From NCBI RefSeq assembly GCF_005280735.1, contig NZ_CP040078.1, positions 1,860,001 to 1,924,000 on the forward strand: 64,000 nt of DNA, in the 5' to 3' direction. Shown here one piece after another: positions 17,467-30,476 of this stretch. Source of the DNA: Trinickia violacea (lineage in GTDB: Bacteria > Pseudomonadota > Gammaproteobacteria > Burkholderiales > Burkholderiaceae). The position numbers were made by a program, and so were the translations under genes. The stretch's first letter is position 1, and each line of letters begins with the position of its first letter. The notes under the pieces are model-generated. The model was not told where the DNA came from. It was given only the letters and a program-made list of their open reading frames with translations, and ran no database searches.

Positions 17467-18328
17467 TCTGAATCCTGGCACCGCGCCGCGCCTGCCCAGG
17501 GTGAAACCCGTGCCGCATCCGGCACGCCGCACGCTCGTTGCCCGCATCGGCAGCGGGGCATTCCTGTTGTTCGCCGGGCTGCTGTGCTTCTGGCTCTTCG
17601 TGCTGCCGGTGCTGGTCGTCGCGCTCTCCAGCGTCGCCGCTCACTGGTCCGGCACGATCCTGCCCGACGGCTTGAGCATGCGCTGGTTCGAGCGCCTCGG
17701 CTCGAGCGATTTCGACGCGCTCACGACGAGCCTCGAAATCGGCTTCGGCGTCGCCGTACTCGGCACGGCGCTTGGCCTGTGGCTCGCGCTGGCGCTCGAA
17801 GGGCGCGACCGGCGCGGCCTCGGCGCGTTCGTCGACATGATCGCGATGATGCCCAACGGCGTGCCGAGCGTCGTGCTCGGGCTTGCGGTGCTGATCGCGT
17901 ATCACAAGCGGCCGCTCGATCTGTCGAGTTCGGCGGCGATCGTCGTGTTCGTGCAATTGGCGCTCGTGATGCCGTTCTGCTACCGCTGCGCGGCCGCCGC
18001 GCTGCGTCCCGAGCTGACGATATTGCGTGAAGCCGCCGCGAGCCTCGGCGCACCGCCGTCGATGGTGCTGCGCCGAGTCGTGCTGCCGCAGCTGGTGCCC
18101 GCGATCCGCGCGAGTCTCGCGCTTGGCTTCGCGCTGTCGCTCGGCGAGCTGGGCGCGACGCTGACGGTGTATCCGCCGGGCTTCGCGACCGTGCCGATCG
18201 TCGTCGTCGGACAGGTCGAACGCGGCTATTACTTGCCGGCATCGGCGCTGTCGCTGGTCCTGTTGCTCGCGTCGCTCGCCGCGTTGCTGTTGATCGCCGC
18301 GCGCGTGCCGCGCAAACGCATCGATTGA
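17456..18328 (+). CDS. phnV: 2-aminoethylphosphonate ABC transporter permease 2
   Basis: A 290-residue permease, about six membrane segments, with the EAA-type coupling loop REAAASLGAPPSMVLRRVVLPQLVPA and the family segment LGELGATLTVYPPGFAT near the C-terminus. The start at 17456 lies within the phnU 3' end (11-base overlap). More upstream in-frame starts lie deeper in phnU and were rejected. Partner of PhnU. Confidence 0.92.
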   Translation: MAADLNPGTAPRLPRVKPVPHPARRTLVARIGSGAFLLFAGLLCFWLFVLPVLVVALSSVAAHWSGTILPDGLSMRWFERLGSSDFDALTTSLEIGFGVAVLGTALGLWLALALEGRDRRGLGAFVDMIAMMPNGVPSVVLGLAVLIAYHKRPLDLSSSAAIVVFVQLALVMPFCYRCAAAALRPELTILREAAASLGAPPSMVLRRVVLPQLVPAIRASLALGFALSLGELGATLTVYPPGFATVPIVVVGQVERGYYLPASALSLVLLLASLAALLLIAARVPRKRID

Positions 18329-18415
18329 TGGGATAGAACGCACGTGCCGGCGGGCACGGGAACGCGCGCCGGCCGCCAGCGGCATACCCGTATCGATGTG
18401 GCAAAAAATGTGAAT

Positions 18416-19126
18416 ATGACCGAAAATATGGAAATTCAAACGCTCGATCCGATCGAGGTTCTGCGCAGCCATTCGCTGCCGGCGCTGGTGCGCGACGAGA
18501 TTGAGCGAAACATCATCGGCGGCGCGCTCGAGCCGGGCGACAAGCTCAACGAAGCCGATTGGGCGGCGCGGATGAAGGTGTCGCGCGGGCCGGTGCGCGA
18601 GGCGTTCCGCGCGCTCGAACAGGCGGGCCTCTTGCGCACCGAGAAGAACCGCGGCGTATTCGTGCGCACCGTCTCGCTCGAAGAAGCCGACGAGATTTAC
18701 GCCGTGCGCGCCGCGCTCGAAGAAGCCGCGTGCCGAATGCTCGCCGCGCGCATCGACGCGAAACAGGTCGCGCTGCTGCGGGAACACCTCGATGCGTTGG
18801 GCGACGCGGTCGCCGCGCACGACCCCGATGCCTACGCGCGCATCAACGTCGCGTTCCATGACGCGATCGTCGCGGCGTCCGGCAACGGCAAGCTGCATGA
18901 AACGTATCGGCGGCTCGTCGGCGAGTTGAGCCTGTTCCGGCGTGCGGCGTTGAGCGTGCACGCCGACGCGATGCAGCAGTCGCTCGCCGAGCACCGCGCA
19001 ATCGTGACGGCGCTGGCGTCGCGCGATCCCGCGCGCGCCGAAATGCTGATGCGCGCACACGTGGAGGGCGGCCGGCGGCGCGCGCACGCCGCTTATGAAG
19101 AATCCTCCGAGCAGTCGTCGGCGTGA
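18416..19126 (+). CDS. phnR: GntR-family (FadR/FCD subfamily) regulator of phosphonate utilisation
   Basis: A 236-residue transcription factor. The N-terminal winged helix-turn-helix contains GDKLNEADWAARMKVSRGPVREAFRALEQ followed by a NRGVFVRT wing, and the C-terminal FCD all-helical effector domain carries its metal-binding His residues (FHDAIVAAS, EHRAIVTA, RAHVEGG). Located between the transporter and the catabolic genes, it is the family widely linked to phosphonate operons. Likely effector: a phosphonate intermediate; likely targets: the phnW-phnS control region. Both are inference. ATG at 18416 used; 18428 is an alternative. Confidence 0.9.
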   Translation: MTENMEIQTLDPIEVLRSHSLPALVRDEIERNIIGGALEPGDKLNEADWAARMKVSRGPVREAFRALEQAGLLRTEKNRGVFVRTVSLEEADEIYAVRAALEEAACRMLAARIDAKQVALLREHLDALGDAVAAHDPDAYARINVAFHDAIVAASGNGKLHETYRRLVGELSLFRRAALSVHADAMQQSLAEHRAIVTALASRDPARAEMLMRAHVEGGRRRAHAAYEESSEQSSA

Positions 19127-19192
19127 GAGACGTCGACAAACCCGATGAATCCGATGTACGAACGCGCGTGACCGACGCGCATGGAACCAAAG

Positions 19193-20452
19193 ATGTCAGC
19201 GAATCCTGAACGCACTATCGAAGTCAACGGCCGCGCCTACCGGATGCCGGCCCTGCCGACCGTGGTCGTCTGCGTCGACGGCTGCGAATACGACTATCTG
19301 GAAGCGGCGGTCGCCGCGGGCGTCGCGCCGTTCATCGGCAAGATGCTGCGCGACGGCGCGGCGTTCAAGGGCGATTGCGTGATCCCGTCGTTCACCAACC
19401 CGAACAACTTGTCGATCGTCTGCGGCGTGCCGCCTTCGGTACACGGCATTTGCGGCAACTACTTCTGGGATCCGGAGGCGGACGGCGGCAAAGGCGCCGA
19501 AGTGATGATGAACGACCCCGCGTATCTGCGCGCCGGGACGATTTTGGCGTCGGCGGCGGACGCGGGCGCGTCGGTGGCCGTCGTCACCGCGAAGGACAAA
19601 TTGCGCCGGCTTCTCGGCTGGCAATTGAACGGCATCTGCTTCTCGGCCGAAAAGGCCGATCAAGCGACGCGCGAAGAAAACGGCATCGACAACGTGCTCG
19701 AACTCGTCGGGCTGCCGGTGCCCGACGTGTATAGCGCGGGCTTGTCGGAATTCGTGTTCGCGGCGGGCGTGCGGTTGGCGCAAACGCGCAAGATCGACCT
19801 CATGTACCTGTCGACAACCGACTACGTCCAGCACAAGGCGGCACCGGGCAGCGCCGACGCCAACGCGTTCTACGCGATGATGGACCGCTACCTCGCGCAG
19901 CTCGACGAACTCGGCTGGGCAATCGGCCTCACCGCCGACCACGGCATGAACGCGAAGCACGATCCCGAAACCGGCGAGCCGAACGTCATCTACTTGCAGG
20001 ACGTGATGGACGAATGGCTCGGCGCGCGGGCCGCACGCGTGATTCTGCCGATCACGGATCCGTACGTCGTGCATCACGGCGCGCTCGGATCGTTTGCGAC
20101 CATCTACCTGCCGCGCGATGCCGACGCTTCGCAAATCATTGGACGCATCGCAGCGATGGACGGCATCGACATCGCGCTCGACAACCGTACCGCGTGCGAG
20201 CGGTTCGAGCTGCCGCGCGATCGCGTCGGCGATGTGGTGGTCGTGAGTCAGCGGAACGTCGTGCTCGGCACGCGCCGCGATGAGCACGACCTGTCGGGGC
20301 TGACGGTGCCGCTGCGTTCGCACGGCGGCCTGTCGGAGCAAACGGTGCCGCTCGTCTTCAACCGCAGGACCGATGGCTTGCCGGGCCGCGCCCGCATGCG
20401 AAATTTCGACATCTTCGATGTCGCGCTGAACCACTTGGGGACGCAATCATGA
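19193..20452 (+). CDS. phnA: Phosphonoacetate hydrolase
   Basis: A 419-residue alkaline-phosphatase-superfamily enzyme that cleaves phosphonoacetate to acetate and phosphate. With this start, the residues that family knowledge assigns to the dizinc site are visible: Asp29 (VCVDGCEYD), the nucleophile Thr68 (SFTNPNN), Asp210 and His214 (STTDYVQHK), Asp249 and His250 (TADHGMN) and His377 (RSHGG). Asp29, Thr68 and His377 fall on the numbering I recall for the Sinorhizobium enzyme, which is why the ATG at 19193 is preferred to that at 19181. The stop overlaps the phnY start (ATGA). Confidence 0.95.
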   Translation: MSANPERTIEVNGRAYRMPALPTVVVCVDGCEYDYLEAAVAAGVAPFIGKMLRDGAAFKGDCVIPSFTNPNNLSIVCGVPPSVHGICGNYFWDPEADGGKGAEVMMNDPAYLRAGTILASAADAGASVAVVTAKDKLRRLLGWQLNGICFSAEKADQATREENGIDNVLELVGLPVPDVYSAGLSEFVFAAGVRLAQTRKIDLMYLSTTDYVQHKAAPGSADANAFYAMMDRYLAQLDELGWAIGLTADHGMNAKHDPETGEPNVIYLQDVMDEWLGARAARVILPITDPYVVHHGALGSFATIYLPRDADASQIIGRIAAMDGIDIALDNRTACERFELPRDRVGDVVVVSQRNVVLGTRRDEHDLSGLTVPLRSHGGLSEQTVPLVFNRRTDGLPGRARMRNFDIFDVALNHLGTQS

Positions 20453-21912
20453 ACACGCTCAGCCATCGGCATCCGGCCGATCACCCCGCGTTTCGCGCGG
20501 AAGCGCTGCGCATCAAGGGAGAACGGGCTGTGCGCGAGCGCACGCTCGATGTCTTCGATCCTTATACGGGGCAGCGTGCCGGAACCGTCCCGCTTGCAAG
20601 CGTCGAAGACGTGCGGGAAGCGCTGACGTATGCGGCGAACTATCGGGCGAAGCTGTCGCGCTATGAGCGATCGCACATCCTCGAGCGTGCAGGTGCGCTG
20701 TTGCGCGAACGAACGGAAGCCGCCTCCGATCTGATCTCGCTCGAATCAGGCTTGTCGAAACAGGATTCGCGCTACGAGATCGGCCGCGTCGCCGACGTGC
20801 TCAAGTTTTCCGCGATCGAAGCGTTGCGCGACGACGGACAAAGCTTCTCGTGCGATTTGACGCCGCACGGCAAATCGCGGCGCGTGTTCACGCAGCGCGA
20901 GCCGCTCGCGGGCGTGATCGTCGCGATTACGCCGTTCAACCATCCGATGAACCAGGTCGCGCACAAGATCGCGCCGGCGATCGCGACGAATAATCGCGTG
21001 GTGCTGAAGCCGTCGGAGAAGGTGCCGCTGTCGGCGTATTTGCTGGCGGACATCCTCTATGAAGCAGGACTGCCCGCGCCGATGCTGCAGGTCCTGACCG
21101 GCGACCCGCGCGAGATCGCCGACGAGCTCATCACGAACCCGGCGGTGGAGCTGGTGACGTTTACCGGCGGCGTGGCGATCGGCAAATACATCGCTTCCAA
21201 AGCGGGCTACCGGCGCGTCGTGCTGGAACTCGGCGGCAACGATCCGCTGATCGTGCTCGACGATGCCGACATCGAACGCGCCGCATCGCTCGCGGTGCAG
21301 GGCTCCTATAAGAACTCGGGCCAACGCTGCACCGCCGTCAAGCGCATGCTGGTGCAAAAGAGCATCGCGGAGCGATTCACCGAGCGGGTCGTCGAAAAGA
21401 CGCTTGCATGGTCGTACGGCGATCCGTTCGACGAGTCCAATCAAATGGGCACCGTCATCGACGAACCCGCCGCTCAGCTATTCGAGGCGCGCGTGAACGA
21501 AGCCGTCGCTCAAGGCGCGCGGTTGCTCGTAGGCAACAAGCGCGCGGGCGCGCTGTATTCGCCGACGGTGGTCGACCGCGTGGACCCATCGATGACGCTC
21601 GTGCGCGAAGAAACCTTCGGCCCCGTCTCGCCGATCATCACCTTCGACACGATCGACGACGCCATCCGCATCAGCAACGGCACGGCGTTCGGATTGTCGT
21701 CGGGCTTGTGCACGTATCGCAGCGACGTGATCGCGCGCTTCGTCAACGAACTGCGCGTGGGCACGGTCAACGTGTGGGAGGTGCCGGGATATCGGATCGA
21801 GCTGACGCCATTCGGCGGCATCAAGGATTCGGGCCTTGGCTATAAGGAAGGGGTTCAGGAAGCGATGAAGAGCTTTACGAACCTCAAGACGTTTTCGTTG
21901 CCTTGGGAGTAA
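20449..21912 (+). CDS. phnY: Phosphonoacetaldehyde dehydrogenase
   Basis: A 487-residue NAD(P)-dependent aldehyde dehydrogenase that oxidises phosphonoacetaldehyde to phosphonoacetate, linking PhnW and PhnA. Catalytic Cys294 is in NSGQRCTAVKR and the general base Glu260 in VVLELGGNDP. The coenzyme segment is ITPFNHPMN...VVLKPSEKVPLSAY. Start overlaps the phnA stop by four bases, and the HD-oxygenase gene follows after four bases, so phnA-phnY-phnZ are one tight unit. Full length for the family. Confidence 0.95.
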   Translation: MNTLSHRHPADHPAFRAEALRIKGERAVRERTLDVFDPYTGQRAGTVPLASVEDVREALTYAANYRAKLSRYERSHILERAGALLRERTEAASDLISLESGLSKQDSRYEIGRVADVLKFSAIEALRDDGQSFSCDLTPHGKSRRVFTQREPLAGVIVAITPFNHPMNQVAHKIAPAIATNNRVVLKPSEKVPLSAYLLADILYEAGLPAPMLQVLTGDPREIADELITNPAVELVTFTGGVAIGKYIASKAGYRRVVLELGGNDPLIVLDDADIERAASLAVQGSYKNSGQRCTAVKRMLVQKSIAERFTERVVEKTLAWSYGDPFDESNQMGTVIDEPAAQLFEARVNEAVAQGARLLVGNKRAGALYSPTVVDRVDPSMTLVREETFGPVSPIITFDTIDDAIRISNGTAFGLSSGLCTYRSDVIARFVNELRVGTVNVWEVPGYRIELTPFGGIKDSGLGYKEGVQEAMKSFTNLKTFSLPWE

Positions 21913-21916
21913 ATGA

Positions 21917-22462
21917 ATGGCACTGAGTCTCGACGATATCCGTTCGCTGTTTGCCCAGCATGGCGCCATCTCGTACAGCGGCGAGCCCGTCAGCCAGCTT
22001 GAACATGCATTGCAAAGCGGCAAGCTCGCGGAAGACGAGGGCGCGAGCGAGGAGCTGGTCGCCGCGGCGTTCCTCCACGACCTGGGGCATCTATTGAATC
22101 TGCACGGCGAGACACCGACGGCGCGCGGCATCGACGATCTCCACCAGTACTTCGCGCTGCCGTTCTTGCGGCCGATCTTGCCGCCTGCGGTGCTCGAACC
22201 GATTCGTTTGCACGTGGATGCCAAACGCTGCTTGTGCGCCATCGACAAGACGTACTTCGGCAAGCTCTCGGAGGATTCGGTGCGCAGCCTGAAATTGCAA
22301 GGCGGCGTATTTAGCGACGAGGAAGCGCAGGCATTCCTGCAATTGCCGTATGCACAAGATGCACTGCGTTTGCGGCAATGGGACGATCGCGCTAAGACGG
22401 CGGGTAAGGAGACGCCGGATATCGAGCACTTCTTAGGCGTCGTTGAGCGGGTGATGTGCTAG
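21917..22462 (+). CDS. HD-domain mixed-valence diiron oxygenase, PhnZ type
   Basis: A 181-residue HD-domain protein of the family associated with phosphonate degradation operons. PhnZ oxidatively cleaves 1-hydroxy-2-aminoethylphosphonate to glycine and phosphate. The key residues I recall for PhnZ all have counterparts at nearly constant offset: Tyr20 and Glu23 (SYSGE, substrate lid), His30 (QLEHA), His54-Asp55 (LHDLGH), His76 (LHQYF), His99 and Lys103 (LHVDAKR) and Asp156 or Asp157 (QWDD). This supports a diiron oxygenase rather than a phosphohydrolase. Its usual partner, the 2-oxoglutarate dioxygenase PhnY*, is not in the cluster. A ribosome site (gggag) lies 8 bases upstream of the ATG. 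Confidence 0.88.
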   Translation: MALSLDDIRSLFAQHGAISYSGEPVSQLEHALQSGKLAEDEGASEELVAAAFLHDLGHLLNLHGETPTARGIDDLHQYFALPFLRPILPPAVLEPIRLHVDAKRCLCAIDKTYFGKLSEDSVRSLKLQGGVFSDEEAQAFLQLPYAQDALRLRQWDDRAKTAGKETPDIEHFLGVVERVMC

Positions 22463-22540
22463 CGGCTTTGCGGTGTTTTTCTAGGCAATGAGCACTCGTG
22501 CTTAGCTGGCTTGCCGAGTCACTCACTACTGCTTCTATAT

Positions 22541-22570
22541 AGAGCGACGCATGCGTGCATGCGTCGCTCT
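22541..22570. terminator. Terminator hairpin closing the phn cluster
   Basis: Near-perfect 14-bp inverted repeat (agagcgacgcatgc / gcatgcgtcgctct) followed by aatttcttc. It separates the phosphonate operon from the rRNA operon. Confidence 0.85.
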
Positions 22571-22742
22571 AATTTCTTCAAAATACCGCTTGCCAGGTAT
22601 GCGGAGGGTGGCTAGAATCTCGGTCTTTCGCGCTTCGGAGTGAAGCGCGGGGGAAGCGAGGCAGGTCGGGTGCAAGTTGGACGAAGCCCGATGTGGCAAG
22701 GCTTTCGGCGGGGTTGATAAGTTTGAGTGGTTAAAAAACTTG

Positions 22743-22771
22743 TTGACGAGTGACGAAAGATTCTGCATAAT
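22743..22771 (+). promoter_or_regulatory. Sigma-70 promoter of the rRNA operon
   Basis: TTGACG (22743-22748), 17-base spacer, CATAAT (22766-22771), about 270 bases ahead of 16S. The region upstream (about 22685-22742) contains AT-rich patches including gtggttaaaaaacttg that could act as an UP element. Strong consensus match in the right position for a leader containing boxA. Confidence 0.85.
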
Positions 22772-22838
22772 CTCGTTTCTCTGCTGCTGATGCAGCGACG
22801 CAAGACGGTAGCGAAGTTCGGTGCTGTTGCGCGATGCG

Positions 22839-22850
22839 ATCTTTAACAAT
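22839..22850 (+). promoter_or_regulatory. boxA antitermination site in the 16S leader
   Basis: Sequence atctttaacaat matches the conserved boxA (TGCTCTTTAACA) bound by NusB/S10 during rRNA antitermination. A second copy (gttctttaacaat) lies in the spacer before 23S. Confidence 0.85.
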
Positions 22851-22852
22851 TT

Positions 22853-22875
22853 ACAGCCGATAAGTGTGGGCGCTT
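22853..22875 (+). other. 5' arm of the 16S precursor processing stem
   Basis: This 23-base stretch pairs over its full length with 24590-24612 downstream of 16S, with 21 Watson-Crick pairs and two G-U pairs. It forms the long stem that brackets 16S and is the expected RNase III substrate. Confidence 0.88.
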
Positions 22876-23036
22876 GATGGCGATGCGAGGCGGATCTTTC
22901 GGGGTCTGCTCCAAGCAAAAGTATCAAGTCTCACACAGTATTAGAGGAAGGTTTATCCGTCGAAAGATGGATTAATCATCGTCAGTACGTTGAGTGAGCG
23001 ACCGGTTCTACGGAACCGAAAACAGTAACAGGTATT

Positions 23037-24566
<1,530 letters not shown>

Positions 24567-24631
24567 CTCGAGCTTAACGCGTCAAAGTTAAGCGCTCACG
24601 CTTATCGGCTGTAGATAAAGACAGGCTTAAG

Positions 24632-24708
24632 GGGTCTGTAGCTCAGTCGGTTAGAGCACCGTCTTGATAAGGCGGGGGTCGTTGGTTCGAATCCAACCAG
24701 ACCCACCA
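24632..24708 (+). tRNA. tRNA-Ile (GAT anticodon)
   Basis: 77 nt with encoded CCA. Acceptor GGGTCTG pairs with CAGACCC. The anticodon loop is CTTGATAAG (GAT), and the T-loop is GGTTCGAATCC. Standard position in the 16S-23S spacer. Confidence 0.98.
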
Positions 24709-24754
24709 ATTGTCTGCGGTGGCTGGAGCTCGGAACCCTTGGAGTGTCAGGTAC

Positions 24755-24830
24755 GGGGGATTAGCTCAGCTGGGAGAGCACCTGCTTTGCAAGCAGGGGG
24801 TCGTCGGTTCGATCCCGTCATCCTCCACCA
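24755..24830 (+). tRNA. tRNA-Ala (TGC anticodon)
   Basis: 76 nt with encoded CCA. Acceptor GGGGGAT pairs with ATCCTCC (one G-U pair). The anticodon loop is CTTTGCAAG (TGC), and the T-loop is GGTTCGATCCC. Second spacer tRNA, the usual Ile-Ala order. Confidence 0.98.
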
Positions 24831-25145
24831 ATCACTAATGATAAGGACTTGATCCGAGTGAGGATCGAGTGTTTGTCATTGGCGATTGAGCCAGTCAGAG
24901 CGGTAAGTGAAAGCTTATCGGCTGTCGTTCTTTAACAATCAGGAAGAAGTAGTAATGGATAGCGAAAGCGCTTAGAGATGGGCGTGGACGCTATCTGGGT
25001 TGTGATTGTATCGATGTATCTCAAGATGATTCGAACTTAATGTTCGGCTCAATTGGAATACGGCACAACGCGAAAACTCAACCTATGACGGGTGTGCTTG
25101 GAAGCGGACGCGAAAGCGCAAGCGAGCGAGACGCACTAGTTATAG
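24831..25145 (+). other. tRNA-Ala to 23S spacer with boxA and 23S processing arm
   Basis: 315-base transcribed spacer. It holds a second boxA (gttctttaacaat, 24927-24939) and a processing arm at 24936-24960 (caatc...aggaagaagt...agtaatggat) that pairs with atccattac (28141-28149), tacttcttcc (28156-28165) and gattg (28168-28172) beyond the 23S 3' end. The cttatcggctgt block at 24913-24925 repeats the one at 24601-24612. No gene. Confidence 0.8.
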
Positions 25146-28025
<2,880 letters not shown>

Positions 28026-28206
28026 ATAACCAGTGCGTTTCTGTCGACCAGTGTTAGCGCTTCAGCGCTTACTCTGGTCCCATGCAGAGCAACACGCCCA
28101 AGGTTGAGATCAACCGCGTTGTGCACACAGTCACAACCCAATCCATTACACACCCTACTTCTTCCCAGATTGGCTGCGCCGCCTCAAGCGATGCAGCAAC
28201 AAGTCA

Positions 28207-28321
28207 TGCCTGATGACCATAGCGAGTTGGTACCACCCCTTCCCATCCCGAACAGGACCGTGAAACGACTCCACGCCGATGATAGTGCGGATGCCCGTGT
28301 GAAAGTAGGTAATCGTCAGGC
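28207..28321 (+). rRNA. 5S ribosomal RNA
   Basis: ~115 nt. The terminal stem tgcctgatgacc pairs with ggtaatcgtcaggc, with the conserved core cccatcccgaacaggaccgtgaaacg. Last gene of the operon; no distal tRNA follows. Confidence 0.95.
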
Positions 28322-28333
28322 TTCTCTATACGT

Positions 28334-28371
28334 CCACAACCCCACCCCTCAAAGGTGGGGTTGTGGCGTTT
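28334..28371 (+). terminator. rRNA operon terminator
   Basis: 13-bp perfect GC-rich stem (ccacaaccccacc / ggtggggttgtgg) with a 7-base loop, followed by a short cgttt, 12 bases after 5S. Confidence 0.88.
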
Positions 28372-28503
28372 ACGCGCTAGAAAAACCAGCCCCGAAAAAA
28401 CGTCGGAAGACATGCCGGTGCAGCTAAACCGGCTCCGCAGCGCCACGGCGGCGGAGCGTGGCCCATCCTCAGAACACTCCGCCGTAAAATTATTTGCCTA
28501 GCC

Positions 28504-28755
28504 TCATCCTCGTTTGATGAGGCGGATAATGAATAGCAAGATAACAGCGCCGATCACTGCAGTAATGATCGATGCGATCATGCCGCCGCCGAGCGAGATC
28601 CCTAGTACGCGCGCCAACCAACCACCAATAAACGCGCCGACGATCCCGACGATGATGTCGACGATCAATCCGAAGCCGCCGCCTTTGACCAATACGCCCG
28701 CTAGCCAGCCAGCGATTGCGCCGATAATGAGCCATGCAATGAGCCCGTGTTGCAT
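28504..28755 (-). CDS. YeaQ/YmgE (GlsB/transglycosylase-associated) small membrane protein
   Basis: An 83-residue, almost entirely hydrophobic protein with three membrane segments and the Gly-rich family signature: IIGAIAGWLAGVLVKGGGFG, then IVGIVGAFIGGWLARVLG and a final GAVILLFIIRLIKRG. Family members are general-stress inner-membrane proteins of unknown mechanism. Probably monocistronic. Confidence 0.92.
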   Translation of the reverse strand: MQHGLIAWLIIGAIAGWLAGVLVKGGGFGLIVDIIVGIVGAFIGGWLARVLGISLGGGMIASIITAVIGAVILLFIIRLIKRG

Positions 28756-29213
28756 AGTGGAGACTCCGTGGTGAAGAGTAAAAAGAAAAGCGCCAAATCA
28801 TTGCGCTGACCGAGCTTAAATGGTGCACATAGGCGAGTCCATAGTTAGGATACGCAATTAACACTATTTAGAGATGTTGCTGGGGGGCTGAGCGGAGCGG
28901 GTAAATCACGTCGAATTGGATTTAACCGGTGCTCAAGGAGAAGCAAGTCGCCGCGAACGCCGAAGATCTCTGCGACAAGGCAACAAGCCAATGCACTGCG
29001 CGCAGTCACTGAGTTCATATCGTTCTCGGCGTCGGGCTGCACAGAGGGAAAGAACGATGGCCGATCCCGCGTCGGCGGCTAGGGTCCATCGCTTACGCTT
29101 GTTATAGGTGACAGTACATTCATTCGCAAGCGGGAACGCACCACAGCACATTCTAATCGAGTCGATCTGTTGGCTATTTGAAGGCTTGGCGCGACCGAGC
29201 GTTTAAGTGACTC
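28756..29213. other. Intergenic region, no gene recognised
   Basis: 458 bases between two leftward genes. It holds the promoter of the YeaQ-like gene at its left end (a purine-rich stretch at 28776-28796) and otherwise nothing I can name. Small open frames here lack ribosome sites. Confidence 0.5.
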
Positions 29214-29921
29214 TCATTCGGGCGTGGGTTCGGCTTCCTTCGCGGTCCAACTCACGCTCGACACGCCTTTTTCCATGCTGATGCGGCTTGCCATCAGCTC
29301 GAGCTTCGATTGATCTTTGGGATGCAGCTTGAGCGTTGCTGTCACCAGGATGCGCCCGGCCGCATCGGGTACATCTTCGCTCGTGAGGCTCTGGAACGAC
29401 AACGGCGCCGAGTACATCGAGTTCGAAAGTGCGGTGCGGATGTGAATCTCGTCCTCCTCTCGGCAGACGACGGACAAAACGTACTCGCGTATCAGGTCCG
29501 CGTTCGAAACGGGCGTTGCATTGATGGCTTGACTGACTGCACGCAGAACCGTATTCGTCAGCAGCACGACGGCGGTGCCGGCGAGCGCGGGACCATAGTG
29601 GCCGGCGCCGCAGAGCACGCCGACAGCGGCGGAACACCACAACGTCGCGGCTGTGTTGATCCCTTGGATGGAGCCCTTATCTCGCATGATCACGCCGCCA
29701 CCGAGAAAGCCGACACCCGACACGACGTACGCGGCAATTTGCGTCACGCCAGCGACTCCGTTGCCAGTAAGGACGCCGAGTGTGACGAACAGGCAAGCAC
29801 CACTTGCGACGAGGGTAATGGTGCGCAGACCGGCTGTGCGTTGGCGCATCTGGCGTTCGATGCCGATTGCGACTCCGCACGCAAACGCGGCCAGCAACCG
29901 GAGGGCGAATTCAAGCGTCAT
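29214..29921 (-). CDS. MgtC/SapB-family membrane protein
   Basis: A 235-residue protein. The N-terminal MgtC domain has about four or five membrane segments with the family motifs GVAIGIERQMRQRTAGLRT, GVGFLGGGVIMRDKGSIQGINTAATLWCSAAVG, and a cytoplasmic C-terminal ACT-like domain of ~90 residues follows. In Salmonella and Mycobacterium MgtC supports growth at low Mg2+ and inside macrophages, by acting on the F-ATP synthase. Here the role is inferred by family only. A 555-base upstream gap could host a regulated leader. Confidence 0.92.
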   Translation of the reverse strand: MTLEFALRLLAAFACGVAIGIERQMRQRTAGLRTITLVASGACLFVTLGVLTGNGVAGVTQIAAYVVSGVGFLGGGVIMRDKGSIQGINTAATLWCSAAVGVLCGAGHYGPALAGTAVVLLTNTVLRAVSQAINATPVSNADLIREYVLSVVCREEDEIHIRTALSNSMYSAPLSFQSLTSEDVPDAAGRILVTATLKLHPKDQSKLELMASRISMEKGVSSVSWTAKEAEPTPE

Positions 29922-30476
29922 GAGATAAGCGTTCTAATGGTTTTGGTGAGTGATGGATTCGACCGCGAGCTTGGGTTTCATACGTGGCCCTGTGAACAGT
30001 CAGGAGCGTGAGCATGCCACGCTTCGGTGAACGTATTGATGTCGTACGGCGAACACGAACTCGGTAGTCAATGCGCAACGGGACGCACCTCGGGTATCTC
30101 GAAGATCGTTGTCGGTGGACAGGGCAGCGCACGACAACCCTTCGCGCGAACACTGGCGCGCTATGGCTATCGGGAACACGAGTACACAGGGGTGCAGCGA
30201 ACTGCGACGCGCACCGCTCGCCTGTTGGCAAGACGGCGGCAGAGAGAAAAACTGGCGCGGGACTTGCCGTTCAGGCGGTGAGACCAAGTAAGGATCGACT
30301 ACTGCTGCTGTCCAAGGCGGCGGACCTCAAAAATTGAGAATAGCGAAATTTTAGGCAGTTGCCGACGCGAGCGTCAACTCGAAATTGCTGCACTGCGCAG
30401 AACGCGTGAGACATTTGAAGAAGTGCGTCCAAAAGAAATACGGGTAAGCAAGAAATCGCGTACTCCTTGCTTCGAG
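29922..30476. other. Long non-coding gap upstream of mgtC-like gene
   Basis: 555 bases between the mgtC-like gene and the metallophosphoesterase gene, both leftward. The right third (30330-30400) is AT-richer (aaaaattgagaatagcgaaatttt). mgtC genes elsewhere have long regulated leaders, so this space may be a leader on the minus strand, but I found no clear Mg-responsive element, terminator or coding leader. Short open frames on the plus strand look like chance. Confidence 0.45.

Noticed and set aside
30027..30337. Overlapping short rightward frames upstream of the mgtC-like gene
   Set aside because: Three different frames are open at once, there are no ribosome sites, and the composition looks random.
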